DNA of 64,000 nt from Lycocorax pyrrhopterus obiensis (Eukaryota > Chordata > Aves > Passeriformes > Paradisaeidae): assembly GCA_014706295.1 (NCBI GenBank), contig JACSVZ010000002.1, positions 23,284,757 to 23,348,756 of the forward strand, in the 5' to 3' direction. Position 1 is the stretch's first letter; each line of letters begins with the position of its first letter. Positions 36,081 through 48,440 of this stretch are shown piece by piece. A program made the translations under genes and the position numbers. The notes under the pieces were generated by a model that was not told the origin of the DNA, made no database searches, and saw only the letters and a program-made list of their open reading frames with translations.

Positions 36081-38180
36081 AAAGCTGCATTATAGAGGAG
36101 GACAAATAATAGCTCCTTGCCATAGGCAGTGGTGTAAACTCAGTGAGTACACACAGCACCAGCATAGCAACAGGCTGGGGGGGAATCTGAGAGGAGGGAA
36201 CAGAAGGAAATACTGTTCCTGGGAAGTATGTTTCACAAATAGAGCAAACAGTGTATTTCTCTAATTCCTCATGAATCTGCCAGGTTAACTCCGATGCTAG
36301 TGAGATTTCTGCTGAGGCAAGTTAGTGAGAACACAGGAAAAATGTGTTTTGTGTTTGGAATTTCAAAGAAATAAAAGCAGTGCATTTTTGGCCAGGTGCT
36401 ACTTGCTGTTGAAACTCTTCTGCTTATTTTCAAAGCAAAATTAAACTGGTATAGACTCACATACTGATGATAGCTTGGTGAATCAGTAGGATTTTGGGAT
36501 CATGAGCTCATTTCTGTTTTGCCTCAAACCTCCAAAACAATATTTATAAATCTAACTCTTGCAGTATGAGCTCGGATGGCTCCTTTCTGACGGGAGGAGG
36601 TGAGTGGGGGTCTGCAAGAGCAGGGCAGAAGACAAAGGAGAGGCATGCTGAGATGGCAGGGAGAAGCAGGCAGGGTGCAGCTGTAATTTATACACATATA
36701 CACCCACAGCACTGCAGCTACAGCTACACGTGAGCTTATGCTGATGCTTTTTGTTCTCCACTAAACAGCAAGTGAGCCTTGTGTCTGTGGCTAACAGCTA
36801 GAGCTGTATGAGCTCTGCGTATCCGCACCAGCAGACCAGTGTTTGCGCTGGGCTTGGCAATGGATACAGGGCAGCTCTTTGGTCATATGCACATCTTCTC
36901 ATGCACACCATGGAGCTCTGTGTGTCTGGAAACAAGGGCTGCATCTGCCGTGCTTGGAGAAAGTGATTGTGAACGTGGGCCGGTGGGAGCAGACAGAGAT
37001 TTGCATGGTCAATGGAGAAGCATCAGCTCTTCCCTTACAGCAAAGTACAGGGACAAACACATGGTGAACAAGGCAGGATGCACTGATGCAAATTCTCTTA
37101 TGCAGAGCAATTTCTCCCTTGGGTTATGCAGCTGTGTGCTGCCCATCTCAATGGAAAGGGCCAAACTGTCCTTTCTTATACTGTACCTGTTCTCATGAAA
37201 ATAATGAACTACAGCAATAGCAGAACACAAATATTCATTGTCCCTCTGAACGAAAGAAAGAAAACTTTCAGAGAACTCTTAAACTCCAAAGTGTGTACCC
37301 ATGCTCACTTCAGTCAGAACCCAAGCGTACCCGCCTTCAGAGCAACCCATGTACTTTTTAGGCAGCTGTCACTGGTGGATGCTGCTTGCTACAGCATCTG
37401 GTGAATGAAAATACACAAAAGACGTGATCTATTTTAGTACTAATATTTTAGTACTATTTTAGCCACAATTATATTCCACGTGCTCAATGACAGCAGAAGT
37501 AATCTTCGGGTGATGACAGTGGTAGGGTGTCTTCAACCACCCCAGTCACACCTGGAAGAGGCTGTCTGCTCTTTCCCACAGCACAGGTGTCAGTGCACTT
37601 ACCCAAACTGCAGGAAAACAATATGCAGGTTCCTTTCTGAGCAATTTTAACCCACATTACAAAAGATTTCCAATGCTTTTGGTGGGGGTAGTCCTTCCTT
37701 CTAAAATTTGCACATTCACTAGGTAAAAGAGAGAGAAGAATTCTGTATTGTAAGGATCCCTGTGCCACTGTAGCACTTGTGAATGTGTGATATTACATTA
37801 AACATCCATGAAAGTGGAGCTGAAATCCAGTCTCAAACAGCCCAGATCTACCTGTGAAGTTCTAGAGACATTCTCATATTTTTCCAGTTGCAACAGTGTC
37901 CCTTGTCATAGATTTTCAGAAGGACTAAAGGACCAGGCAACTTTCGTGGCATCAGTGTTAGGGCTGAAATCACCCTCAAACAGGAGAAGCAGCCAGAACC
38001 TGGTTCTTTGGAGTCCCCATTAACCACCAAGTGGGTGGATTAGATGTCCAGTGTGGTCCCTACTCACGTCCCATGGACATCCCTCTGTGGATATAGTCCT
38101 TTGCTTTAAGGTACCTCTTACATTTTGGCATTTTATAACTTTCTTAAAACAGTACCACCTGTGATCTATACTAGTCTAAG
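36081..38180. other. Unique non-coding sequence, no gene seen
   Basis: A 119-codon frame (36839-37198, +) overlaps a 74-codon one and has no recognisable domain. A 13-14-bp imperfect duplication (ATTTTAGTACTA, about 37431-37456) is present. Confidence 0.65.
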
Positions 38181-38370
38181 CCTTTTAATGACTTTTGGCT
38201 AAACCTTCATAGCTAATCATTAAATTGCCAAATGCTCCGTAAAACAAATATGCAAACAATTTGCTAGTTAATCATCTATCATAAACGGACGTACACAGCT
38301 GCTGAGATACATAATTGCTGTTTCAACAGGGTTGGTACTTTATTTACATAATTCCCTTACTGATTTTAAC
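38180..38370. promoter_or_regulatory. Candidate regulatory element rich in homeodomain and POU motifs
   Basis: TAATCAT occurs at about 38214-38220 and 38268-38274. Further TAAT/ATTA cores are near 38185, 38220, 38310 and 38348. A POU octamer-like ATATGCAAAC lies near 38248-38257. Such mixtures are common in vertebrate developmental enhancers, but AT-rich DNA produces these cores easily, so the call rests mainly on density and lack of simple repeats. Confidence 0.25.
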
Positions 38371-39220
38371 ATAGATTTTTTTTCCAGGGAAATACAGAGA
38401 GGGAGAAATGCTAACATAATGTCTCATTAAATGCAACATGTTAAAGAGACAGTTCTGGTCACAGCTGGTGGATAACAATAGTGACTTTCTTTGATGTATT
38501 TTTAAAAAATAATTGAAGTTTGTATATCTGTATACTTACATGTCTACATATATATGTATGCATTGTTATTTACTTATACAAGGTATTTGCATGTAAAATA
38601 GGCATATAAATATTTGTGTTAACATATTTAAATTAAGATCTGTTAACAGTGCAGAAAATAGGTCTTTTATGCAAGTGAGAAAGATAAAACATGAGCAATA
38701 AAATATAAATCAGCATTTTTTCTTTGATTCTGTTCAGTGTTTTTGATTAAAGAGAATATCAGCTGCAGATAGAATCCAAGACATACAAATTAATATGTTT
38801 GCTGGCAAAGCATATTAAGTGGTTTAGTGGGGGTGTGTTTTTGTTCTTTCTGGTTTTGTCTTCTTCCAAAAAAAATCCAGTTAAAACTGTAATGCATATC
38901 TTCCTAGTGTTTTCTAGTGAAAGTGTTAGAAAAGAGTTATTGATAGTTTTCTGATTTTATGTCTCCTTTTCTTTGTCAAGTTCTAGAGAGCTAATGAAAT
39001 TATTCTAAGCCTAGAAAACTTTACTGCTAAAATGATATCTACTACAGTTGTAGAAATAACAGTAGCAAGGAGAGTACCTGCAACAGCCATGGCTGCTTTC
39101 CTTGAAATATTCTTTTATTTGAATGGAAGCCCTGTGCATACTGACTGGATATTGGCAGTATTTGTATCAGAGAAACAAGGATATTGAGAACAAAACAAAT
39201 ATAGCATGTGGTTTGTAAGT
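38371..39220. other. AT-rich unique sequence, nothing recognised
   Basis: TATA/TGTA-rich words around 38520-38640 and no frame, transposon or extended repeat. Confidence 0.65.
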
Positions 39221-39225
39221 GGTGA

Positions 39226-39266
39226 GGGTTTGTGTGGGTTTTTGTGGGGTTTTTTTGTTTGTGGGG
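39226..39266 (+). repeat. GT-rich tract with G-quadruplex potential
   Basis: Four G-runs (GGG 39226-39228, GGG 39236-39238, GGGG 39246-39249, GGGG 39263-39266) are separated by T-rich loops of 7, 7 and 13 bases. The last loop is long for a stable quadruplex. It is a low-complexity GTTT-type tract similar in composition to that at 61.71-61.79 kb. Confidence 0.5.
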
Positions 39267-42200
39267 ATTTTTTTATTCCCCTCCTGCCCATCATTCTATG
39301 TTCTGTTTTTCTAGATCTACGTGCAAAAGACAGGAATAGGTTCTAGAGTAAAACTCCTCATTACTTTGGGTGTCACATTCATGTCTTTAGGAAGAGTTTA
39401 AGCTCTCTCCTTTGATAACTGTGCAATAAGGAAACTGCAAAATGTCAGGACTCTCCAAATTTAGCAATATGATTTACTGACTCGGTAAGCTCCAGCTTTT
39501 GTGTAGGTCTAGACTTCGGAGGTATTTATAAGATATTTCCATTCCTCTATTTTGCCTTTTCACTAGTGTTTTCATTTTGATTCTTGAACTCCTATTAAAT
39601 TATCCTCAGCACAATGCTGGAAGAAAAATATTGGAAAACATGCTTTAATTTACCAAACAGTAGAGCCAATAGCTATACTTTTTTTTCCTTTCCTTACCAA
39701 AGCTTTTTGATTTTCAACAGAAAGAGTTTTCTTTCAAGTGCTAGGTAAAAGTAGTCTGCAGTCCCTGACTGCTTTTTGCCTCTTAGCTATAAAACATAAT
39801 TTCAGCTGAAGCTGATTTCTCTACATCTACCAGCACTGGATGGAGATCATCAATGTTTCAGTGGCTTTCAGTCATTGTAATCTGACATGAATTCAAAATG
39901 CAATTGAATGGGGCGTGCAGGGTACTGTATTTGTATCTGGTTTTTCCAAACACCTAACTTTGACATGCAGATCTCTCAGTTACATGCGTGTAAGGTCAAA
40001 CATTCAACACTAGAGAACAATGCCAGAGTTGGCTTGGTTTGACTTTAATCTGGACTTGTTGAAAATATTCTTCAAGACAGTCTTTAACAGTATGGTTGTT
40101 ATGCTTGTTTTCTTCCCATAGGGCCTACAAATGTACTTGCTGCTGCTGTTCCAGGTCCCATGTATTTACATTTCTGAAAATCTGGGAGTTTTTTGCCTCT
40201 TCTCTTCTTTGATCGCATGAAAACATCATCTCTCCTCTAAGAACTTGGGGGCTGTTTTATATGATCAATAACATTACAACAGAAAAAAAAAGCAGCTCTT
40301 TGTGATTTTGTTTGCAAAGGAAAACATTTGTGATTCATGACAACAAAATGAGAACCACAGACTGAAACTGTTCTGTAGTGCCTTGTGTGACCCAGGACAC
40401 ATTTTCCATGTCTGGATGAAGCAGTCCTTCACAATCCCTCATCCACACACCAGCTTTCATGGTCTGAGCAATGGCTATCCTCTGCTCTGAAAGAGTCAGG
40501 GTGCCCACAATAAAATGAGCACGTAGTCACTTCATGTGCAGCACTGTCCTCTCACATAAATAGCAGGAGAGCAAAGGGAGGTCCATCATATAACCTGACT
40601 TGGCATTTCCCATCTCTTCAGCGCCTGACTTTGCAACCTTGGTGTTCTTTTAATAGTAGTCTAATTTAATTTCTTCCCTTTTTAAAAAATGTAGAGCTGA
40701 AAATGTCCAAATCATTGTCCAGATCATCTCAGGAAGGATAAAAACTCCAGGTTTCTGGTAGTGGGTGACTTGAAGGAACCGATAGCGATAGCATGCTGTT
40801 TGAGCCATCTCCTGAAAGGACTGCCATGCTGTTTCCATCAGTGGTTTCCCAGGTATTTGCTGATACCAGGCTGTTGAGGATCAGGTCTCAGGTCCTGTGC
40901 TGGTGGAAGTGTCTTACAGACTAGCGCTCCCCTTTCATCCTTCCTCCCCATTTATCTGTGGCACCTTTGCTGCCTTCTCCTGCCACTTCCCTTCTTCCTC
41001 TTCTGCTTCTGCCTCTCATTAGTCAGAAGTGATACATCCAGCAGCTGGAGTCATGGGGAGGACTTCTTTATCCAGTGTGCTCACACATGCTGGGGCTTTA
41101 AAGTTATAGAGCAGGCAGTTGGAGCAGTTTGCATTGCTGAGCCTCTCAGTCCCCATCTGAACTAGTCCCTCCTGGGACATGGACAAAACAATGCTTTTTC
41201 CTCCCTTAGCCTCATTCTCAGAGCCAGGAGTATTACTTTTGCTGAAAGCTTCTCCTAGAAAATCATCCAGAACCATACACCAATCGTGATTTTCTTCAGT
41301 GCTTAAAGATGGTTAAAAAGTAGAAGTTCTAAGCAGCTGCAAATAAGTTCTGCCATCTCTAACAAAAAGAGTGAGGGCTCATCTCCCCTGACCTGTCCAA
41401 GCTACCAGGTACTGAGGGATTGATTAACTACCAGACTATTACAAAGTAAATCCTCAATATGAAGTATGCATATTTGGTGTGGATTTATAGGTCTTGCAGC
41501 CAAAATGTTCTAATTTTTATTTTTCATCATAAGGCAATGATTTCACTCCTTTCAGTTTGTCAAGCAGTAATATGGACTTGAACCTTAGAGTCTTATCTCT
41601 TTTATTTTTTTCTTAAGCCGCTGGGTCAAACTCTGTCCTTTAATGTACCCACCAAGTCCCACTAATGTCAGCTTTCCTTCAGAGGATGAAATAATATGAT
41701 TTAGTCCCAGAAAGCAGACCTCAAAGTCAGAGGCTTTTATAAGCATGCTTCTTAGACCAAAGACTTTAGCAGGTGGATTCCAAGGATTTTATTATGAAGA
41801 GCTTGACATGGAGTGAAAATTCTGAGCCATGAGGACGTGCCCTTTCTCTCTGCCAGGCTGTCATCAGATGTGCCAGATGCTGAGCTACAGGTCCCCTGCC
41901 TTTGTTCCAGCTGATACTGGTGGTGGTTTATCTGGTGCCAAGCAGGTTATCAAACAAACATCTTTCAGCAAATATCTTTTACAGTAAATTTTTTTTTCTA
42001 GAATTAAATAGTGGGCAAGGTTTGTAATACTAAGAAAAGTGTATTCAGAATAAAACAAGTTTAAATACTTACAGGTCATTTAAGTGTTTATATATGTTAA
42101 TGAGGGAAATCACTACTTTTTAATCAAAACCATACACTCTATTATGTTCTTGCACACTAGGCTGTTAGCTTATCTGTAGACTTTACAAATTTCAAGGTAT

Positions 42201-43089
42201 GTTCCTGCTAGTTTATGAGGGCAAATTTGACATTAAATGCTTTTAAGCAGTTATTTATTACTGCATACACCTGTGCTAATAAAAACAACTCTCCTCAAAA
42301 AGTGAAAAATCGGTCCTAGCTTTGACCAGTACCATTGCTACAAATAATATTCAATGGGAAATTTCTGAGTCTTAAATGGAGTTAATATTAAAAGATTTTC
42401 CTTTCTTCTCTCCCAAATCTTTTCTATTGTTTACAATGATGTCAGATTTCTACAGGCCACCTGCAAAGAACACATCCCATGTTCTTGCAGAGCTTAGCTG
42501 AGATTCAAATGGTACCAAATATTCTGTCTGACCATATTCTGTCAAAAGTGCTTTTCCCCCCCGTTGAATGGTTTTGCAAGTTTTTGTGGTGTTTCTTGCA
42601 AGAAGTGACTATTCTGTCTGTACACAGGCACAGTGTGAGCTGGGCCCTCGGCCATTGCAAAGAGGTGAAGCTTCATGAGCTCTTTGGATCAAGGCTGATT
42701 CCCCTTAGCAGTGCCCCTCAAATAAGTGCACCTGCGTCAGGTCATTGTAAATCCTCTGAAAACCAGCTGATTTTGTTTCTCCTTCACTGTGTAGGGGCAC
42801 TGAGCTTGAGGTGCAGCAGACAGAAGAAAGAACATTTGCTGTCTTCTGAAGAACAGTGTTGTTTTCATTAAATCATTTTTGTAAGTAGGGGGTTGGTTGT
42901 CCTCTGTCTGTGAGAAAACGAGAGGGTTCAAGGTGCCTCCTGAAGGAATAAGAGTGTAGGCAAAGCTGTTGCTACAGCAACTGCTGAGCAAGGTGATGTT
43001 GCATTGTGATGAGCCCAACACAGGTTCATGGCCACCAACACACATTTGTCAGGAGGGGTCCTGAAGGAAGATTAATCCCATCATTTCCC

Positions 43090-43102
43090 TTTTTTTTTTT
43101 TT
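43090..43102. repeat. Poly-T tract
   Basis: Thirteen T residues between TTTCCC and AAGCC. Simple homopolymer; no adjacent element. Confidence 0.8.
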
Positions 43103-43695
43103 AAGCCTGGTCTGATATCCAGTCAGATCCCTTCCACAGTGCCCTCCTTCACAGGCTTAATTTTTCAAAATTACAATAACAATAAAAGCAGTTATAGAGC
43201 CTGGTGAAAAACTGGTGCAATCCTTATTCATTTGCCTCCCTGTGCAATCAGTGCCTTACCTGAGGTTACAGGTTTCAGAAGAGATTAGGAGATATGTTGC
43301 TCTACAGTTGTCCAGGAGGGCTGGGAAGATATATTTCATGCTGTTTCATTATAATGTTGTTCTGTGGCAGACATTTCACACCTCAGTGTTTGATTAGGCA
43401 CAACACAGATGCTCAGCAGTGAACTGTCTCTGGGCAGCATCTCCTAGTGACACATGTCAAAAAGCTACAGATAGGGAACTGCCAACAAGGCAAGAGGAAT
43501 GGGACACTATTAACACTCACAATTCTCAATAATGGAAAACCACAATTAATTTTGTGGAAAGCATTATGTAGATACAGCTAGAAATTGCAGTTTAAGGCAT
43601 GGGATCCTTTGTAGTCTTTTTTTATCATTAGAAGACATAACTGGCTTGCTCTTTGCTCTGGCATGGAAAGTTATACTCTTCATGCCTGATATGAT

Positions 43696-43716
43696 CTTAC
43701 AGCTATAGGCTGTAAG
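43696..43716. repeat. 8-bp inverted repeat (hairpin)
   Basis: CTTACAGC and GCTGTAAG are perfect reverse complements around a 5-base loop (TATAG). It resembles part of the hairpin at 7135-7158 (GGCTGTAA core), probably by chance. Confidence 0.5.
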
Positions 43717-46314
43717 CTGCATGACTGTGTGCACATGCATGTCTTCAGAAAGCAGGCACTCCTCAAAGAGCCGACCTGTGTCCAGATTCCACTTTTTACT
43801 GTTGTTTACATTGTTGTGCAGATAATATTTACATGAATGTAGAAAAAAAAATGGGTTTTGTTGAAGTTGTAGACATACAGGGTGAGAAGTGGATTAAAGA
43901 AATACTCCAGCCACACTTCTGTCCTTTCCATCCTCCCCATCCCCCAAAATATGCTAAATGCTTGTGTCAATGTCATACCTACTACTGGAGATTTTGTGCA
44001 AATTTAGTGTTTCATTGTCAGTATTATAAAATGTTTTCCATTACTAGTGGTGATTTTTGTGCTGATTGTCAGAAAGTGGCTTTTATTCTGCAGCCTCATT
44101 GACTGGTGTTCAGCAGCACAATCCTTAGGCTCCATCTGGCAGTGACTCTGTGAGCCCCAAAAGGATGATGCCCTAAGCAAAGTGACTGATAAGAAAGCCT
44201 TCATAAGCAGCTTGTTGGTGTCCTCCTCCTGCTCTCCCTTGTGGCTGCAGTGGCTGCAGCTTTCCATGACACAGTTCTGGTCACGGCTCTGGTGCTGGCC
44301 CTGCAGGGCAATCCTGGCCTCCCACGATTCAGTACGGTCTGCACCACCTTGAGTTGCCATCTCATGGATCATGGAATGTTAGAAGGATTTCTGACTTGGA
44401 GCCCCAACAGGCCAAGGGGAAAGAAAAGCAAGGGGAGAAAATTCTGGTGCTCTTGTATCAGCTCACTTATCCTTTGTCACAGTGCAAACACTCCAACACT
44501 TACAAGCAGGATAGCAATGCAACTTCTTTCCCAGCATCCACACGGTCCCTCTTGCCTCTCTTGCATGTGCCAGTGTGCCAGGCAAGCCAAGCCTGCTTGC
44601 TCCCTCCAGAGACACACTCAGTTCATTTCTGTTCAACACCATCAGAGCTGGTGTTGCCAATGCTTTAATGGGTTTAAAAACATTTTTTTTTCCTGTTCCT
44701 TCTATACTTCCTGGTTAGGGTCTGAGTTTGAACTGCTGAAATGCTTCCCAAGAGTATTCCAATAACATATTGATACATTTCCAAGGTTTCACTGCCAGTA
44801 GGAGTCAGATGAAGTTTGGGCCAATATCAATGTTTACAGATTCTTGAGTGAGCTGAACTGAATTTGTCAGCCTGAGCTGTCTGACATTCAGTGCAACACC
44901 TGTCTGTACAAAGACAGTTTTAGCTCTCTTGCACTCATGACTTCTTATATCTTGTCAGTCATTATGACACACCTCTCACATTGGAAGGTCTCACAGAAAA
45001 CTTGTCTTTGATCATGTGGAATACTCACTTTTTAATGGGAAATTAAGGCGTCAAAAGTATCAAGTGTGACTCACTTGCTTAGTTATAAACATCTAAAATA
45101 GGTCAGAGCTAAACCTCTGCTAATCACCCTGGGTTCCCTTGCTAATCTAGAGAGCAATCCACCTCACCCCAAAGCAGGTGCCAGACACCACCCAGGTCAA
45201 CATGTCCCCATAGTGCCCCCTTCTCTCTGCTGGCCACCGAGACAGGGCAGGGTGCCCTGCTCAGGGTTGCAGTGTAAATTTACACAGTGAGATGAGATAA
45301 GTCTTGAAAAAATAAAATTGTTGAAAGCTGTCTTCTGGTAAAGAACATGGTGAGTCAGTACTCTGGGAAGCAATCAATAGCAATTCATTGGGGATTTATT
45401 TTCTCACCCGCCCCCTTTCTTTTTTTTCTGTCCTCAGCTGTGTAACAATAAATAGACATGAGCAGTTGAGTGCCTGAAGCAGTCACTTATCAGTGTCATC
45501 TCACTGAAGTGTACCATTAATTTCTGTAATAAAAATGCCAATTGATTGTAATGTTCTCATTGTGACTGAACAACTGCAAAACATTTATTAATTCTTGGAC
45601 TGGCATACACAGGCAGTTAGCAGCCACACATACTCACCACATTAGTCTTCCAGATTGTGGCAGAGAAATCTTCCTGCAAGTGTCGATCTGAAGGCTTAGT
45701 TCATTTTAAATCACACATCATGGGTTGTCTCTTTTCCCTTTTGCAAACTTCATTCATGGGAAACACAAGGTAGGAACCTGGTGGTGCCGCAGGGCTGGGT
45801 CGTGGCAGCCTGTGCCTCCTGTTCACATGAGTGATGTAAGAGAGACCCAGGGCTGAAATGATGCTACGTGGACAAAGTGAGACCTCCTGAGAATGGTCCT
45901 GTGGAAGTTTCTTGTGTTGTCTTAGGAACAAGGGTCTGGTTGTGTGTAAGCCTGAGGAGGGTGGAAATTACCTTAGAGGTCCAACAAGCATTGTAAAAGT
46001 ACTCTGATAGTTAAAACAATGCTGCTTGTCTGTTACAGCCTTTCCTTCCTCACATAACTCATTGTGGCAATGCAAATGTAAACCCTGGTGGAGTGGGGAG
46101 GACACTCAAAGTGAAACATGTATGTTGAGATAAGAATAGTGCAATAAAAATGAAAATTAAGTAAAATACAATAACAATGGTAAATAATAACAATAATGTT
46201 AAAATAAAGGGGAAGAACAAGTGATGCATAATGCAATTGTCCACCCCTTCTGACCACTGTCAGACCCCTCTTCCTGAATCTAGATTAGCCACCCTTCTGG
46301 GCAACTTCTCCCAG

Positions 46315-46322
46315 TTTATATA
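46315..46322 (+). promoter_or_regulatory. TATA box of the LTR
   Basis: TTTATATA lies between CCAGT and ACTGG, in the position where this LTR family carries its promoter. The flanks form 5-bp inverted arms. Decay elsewhere in the LTR makes present activity doubtful. Confidence 0.5.
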
Positions 46323-46452
46323 CTGGGCATGACTTTCTATGGCATGGAATATCCCTCTGGTCAGTCTGGGTCACCTGTCCCAGCTATGCTCCCTCCCAGT
46401 TTGTTTTGCATACTTTCTTTCTGGCAGAGCATGAGATAAGGAAGTCCTTGAC

Positions 46453-46490
46453 TTAGGATAAACAGGAATTAGGATAAACAGGACTTAGGA
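46453..46490 (+). repeat. 16-bp tandem duplication inside the LTR
   Basis: TTAGGATAAACAGGAA (46453-46468) is followed by TTAGGATAAACAGGAC (46469-46484) and a partial TTAGGA (46485-46490). As I recall this LTR family, the segment occurs once followed by ACTTAG, so one unit was gained in this copy or in its subfamily. Confidence 0.8.
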
Positions 46491-46603
46491 AAAAAAAGCC
46501 CAAAATCATCAGTGTGTTATCAACACCATTCTCGTTCTGAATCCAAAACACTACAATGCAACAGCTACTGAGAAGAAACTCTACCTTAGCTGAAACCAGG
46601 ACA

Positions 46604-48215
46604 GGACTTTATATAGAAAATTGCCAACAACTGCAGTCATCCTAAGAAAAATTCAAATATGTATTGGCAGAAAGGGCTGCTAAAACAAACAGGGAAATCA
46701 GGTCCTTGTTGCAGAAAAAAAGGTGAAAAATCTGGAGTTACTGAGTTTTTCTCTGCCCGTGCCAGGATGGCTGGGTCACATCTTTTAGTTACTGACTGCA
46801 TTTCAGTGCCCCTTTTGGATTGTGGCATTTAGGTACTTCTTTCTCCTTCTGTTTGATTGGTGTCCAGTTGATCAACGGCAGTAGGTAACAGCTGGATATC
46901 ATGGGATGATGGGTAGTGTGGCCTGGCAGCACGTGTAACAAAAGGAGGAAAATGATTATGCTGAGTTAAGGAGACAGAGTGAAACAACTTCCGAAAGACT
47001 GTACCAAGGGCCTCCTATGCCCTATTTCATTAACTATTTCATGACACGTACCAGTTGGTGGAGTGGTTCTTTATCTGGTGAAGTGGCAAATTTCCAAGTT
47101 AATTTTGACATTTGCTGTCACTTTTGACACCCCTCAGAAGACACCTTCAGTCCTCATGCCAAAGCTTATCATTGAGAACTTTTACATTTTTTTGAAAAAG
47201 AACCGTCCGAATTAGGAAAGCAGCAAAACCACAGGGCTGTAACAAGCAATCACACAGCAGGTTTCTATAAGTAGTATGCAATTAATTTGCAGTTACTTAA
47301 TAGAAAACTCAGGCAAATAGAAAAATAAATAAACGTTACATGGCACCACATAGGAGTAAAAGCTGTTAAAATGTATTTAATAAATAAATCTTTGACAAAA
47401 AGAGCCTTAAAACATTACAAGAAAAATTAAGAATATGAACAGAAAGATTCCAGAGGCTCTCTAGGCATAAAGCCTGGCACTATTTTACACCACTGGTAGC
47501 ATGTTGTGTTTTTAAAGAAAATGGAAGACTAATGAGAAGAATTTTTTTAATGACTCTTTGTTTTTTCATATCCTTTTACAGCTTCATATCCTTTTACAGT
47601 TATCTTTAGTTTCATAATCCAAACATTCTAAGTTATTTGTACAATTTCAAAATATAGAGTTTCTCTAATTTAAACAAACCGGAGAGCAATCATGTCCTGT
47701 ATATACATATTACATTCTTCTGTCTATTTTTATGGTGGTATCTAAAATAAAAAGATAATAATTACATTTTCCAATAAAAGTACCTTTAGAGGACTATGAG
47801 CTAGTAAAATTTGAGGTTTTGTGTTCTTAATAAACACAAAATAGAAATTATTTAGGATTACAGGTATTCTGTAAGAAAATACCTTTTCAGTCACTAAAGG
47901 CAGGAAAACAGTCAGACCCTGAGCAGTAATTGTACTCTGCCAGTTGCTCTGGTCTTCCCCAGCAGTCAGTAAATGGATGAGTCATTCCCATAATGGTCTT
48001 AAGCGGCCAATTGGGTCCAGCCGATGGGGAAATGCCTTTGGAAAACCTCTTCCAAGCGGAGTGCTCAGCCCTCTAAAGGTCATTGCTTCTGGCCACGGAT
48101 GGAGAGCTGAGTGCATGTGTTCAGCTGGAAGACCCTGATATGTAGTGTTTTGCCTGACTCTCCAAACTGAGGTTGAATGGTGTCCACATAGCATTATTCG
48201 TACAAACATTTCAAA
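46604..48215. other. AT-rich unique sequence, no gene seen
   Basis: No gene or transposon is recognised. An 18-bp duplication is at 47565-47599. Sequence from 47960 to 48215 is slightly more GC-rich but has no CR1 identity, which matters for interpreting the CR1 pair to its right. Confidence 0.65.
47565..47599 (+). repeat. 18-bp tandem duplication
   Basis: TTCATATCCTTTTACAGC (47565-47582) is repeated at 47583-47599 with the last base changed. The copies are otherwise identical, so the event looks recent. Confidence 0.85.
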
Positions 48216-48221
48216 ATGCTT

Positions 48222-48440
48222 TCCAGAAGAAATTCTTTACTGTGAGGGTGGTGAGGCACTGGAACAGGCTGCTCAGGGGATTTATGGATGCCCCATCCCT
48301 GGAAGTGTTCAAGGCCAGGTTGGATGGGGCCCTGGGCAACCTGGTCTAGTGGAAGGTGTCCCTGCCCATGGCAGGGGCATTGGAACTAGATGAGCTTTAA
48401 GGTCCCTTCCAACCCAAACCGTTGTATGATTCTATGATTT
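48222..48440 (+). mobile_element. CR1 LINE, 3' end fragment
   Basis: The last ~220 bases of a CR1 non-LTR retrotransposon: GTGAGGCACTGGAACAGG, GGATGCCCCATCCCTGGAAG, TGGATGGGGC, GGAAGGTGTCCCTGCCCATGG, TTTAAGGTCCCTTCCAACCC, and the tail TGTATGATTCTATGATT. CR1 copies are usually 5'-truncated and end in short tail repeats instead of poly-A. It carries only the end of ORF2 and the 3' UTR and encodes nothing. Its 3' end abuts a second CR1 fragment in opposite orientation. Confidence 0.95.

Larger units (their letters stand above)
39270..46070. other. Unique non-coding sequence, no gene seen
   Basis: Includes the longest open frame of the window (174 codons, 44241-44765, +) overlapped by a 104-codon frame in another phase and a 122-codon frame on the minus strand; it is cysteine- and serine-rich with no family likeness. 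Also present: a 13-base poly-T (43090-43102) and a small hairpin (43696-43716). No LINE or SINE recognised. Confidence 0.7.
46078..46603 (+). mobile_element. Solo LTR of an avian ERVL-type endogenous retrovirus, degenerate
   Basis: The sequence follows an LTR family I recognise from bird genomes. Landmarks in order are GTTGAGATAAGAATAG, a long AATAA-rich stretch (46140-46210), GATGCATAATGCAATTG then CCACC (46224-46246), CCAGTTTATATACTGG (46311-46326, with the TATA box), GGCATGGAATATCCCTCTGG, GGGTCACCTGTCCCAGCTATG, TCAGTGTGTTATCAACACC, ATCCAAAACACTACA and GCTGAAACCAGGACA (end). The terminal TG start is not clear: the 5' end is eroded and may reach back to about 46032. No gag or pol remnant is seen on either side, as expected after recombination between two LTRs. 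A 16-bp duplication lies inside. Confidence 0.75.

Noticed and set aside
44241..44765. 174-codon open frame on the plus strand
   Set aside because: No recognisable domain, overlapped by other frames in the same DNA, and within the length expected by chance in 64 kb. A single-exon gene cannot be excluded without transcript data.
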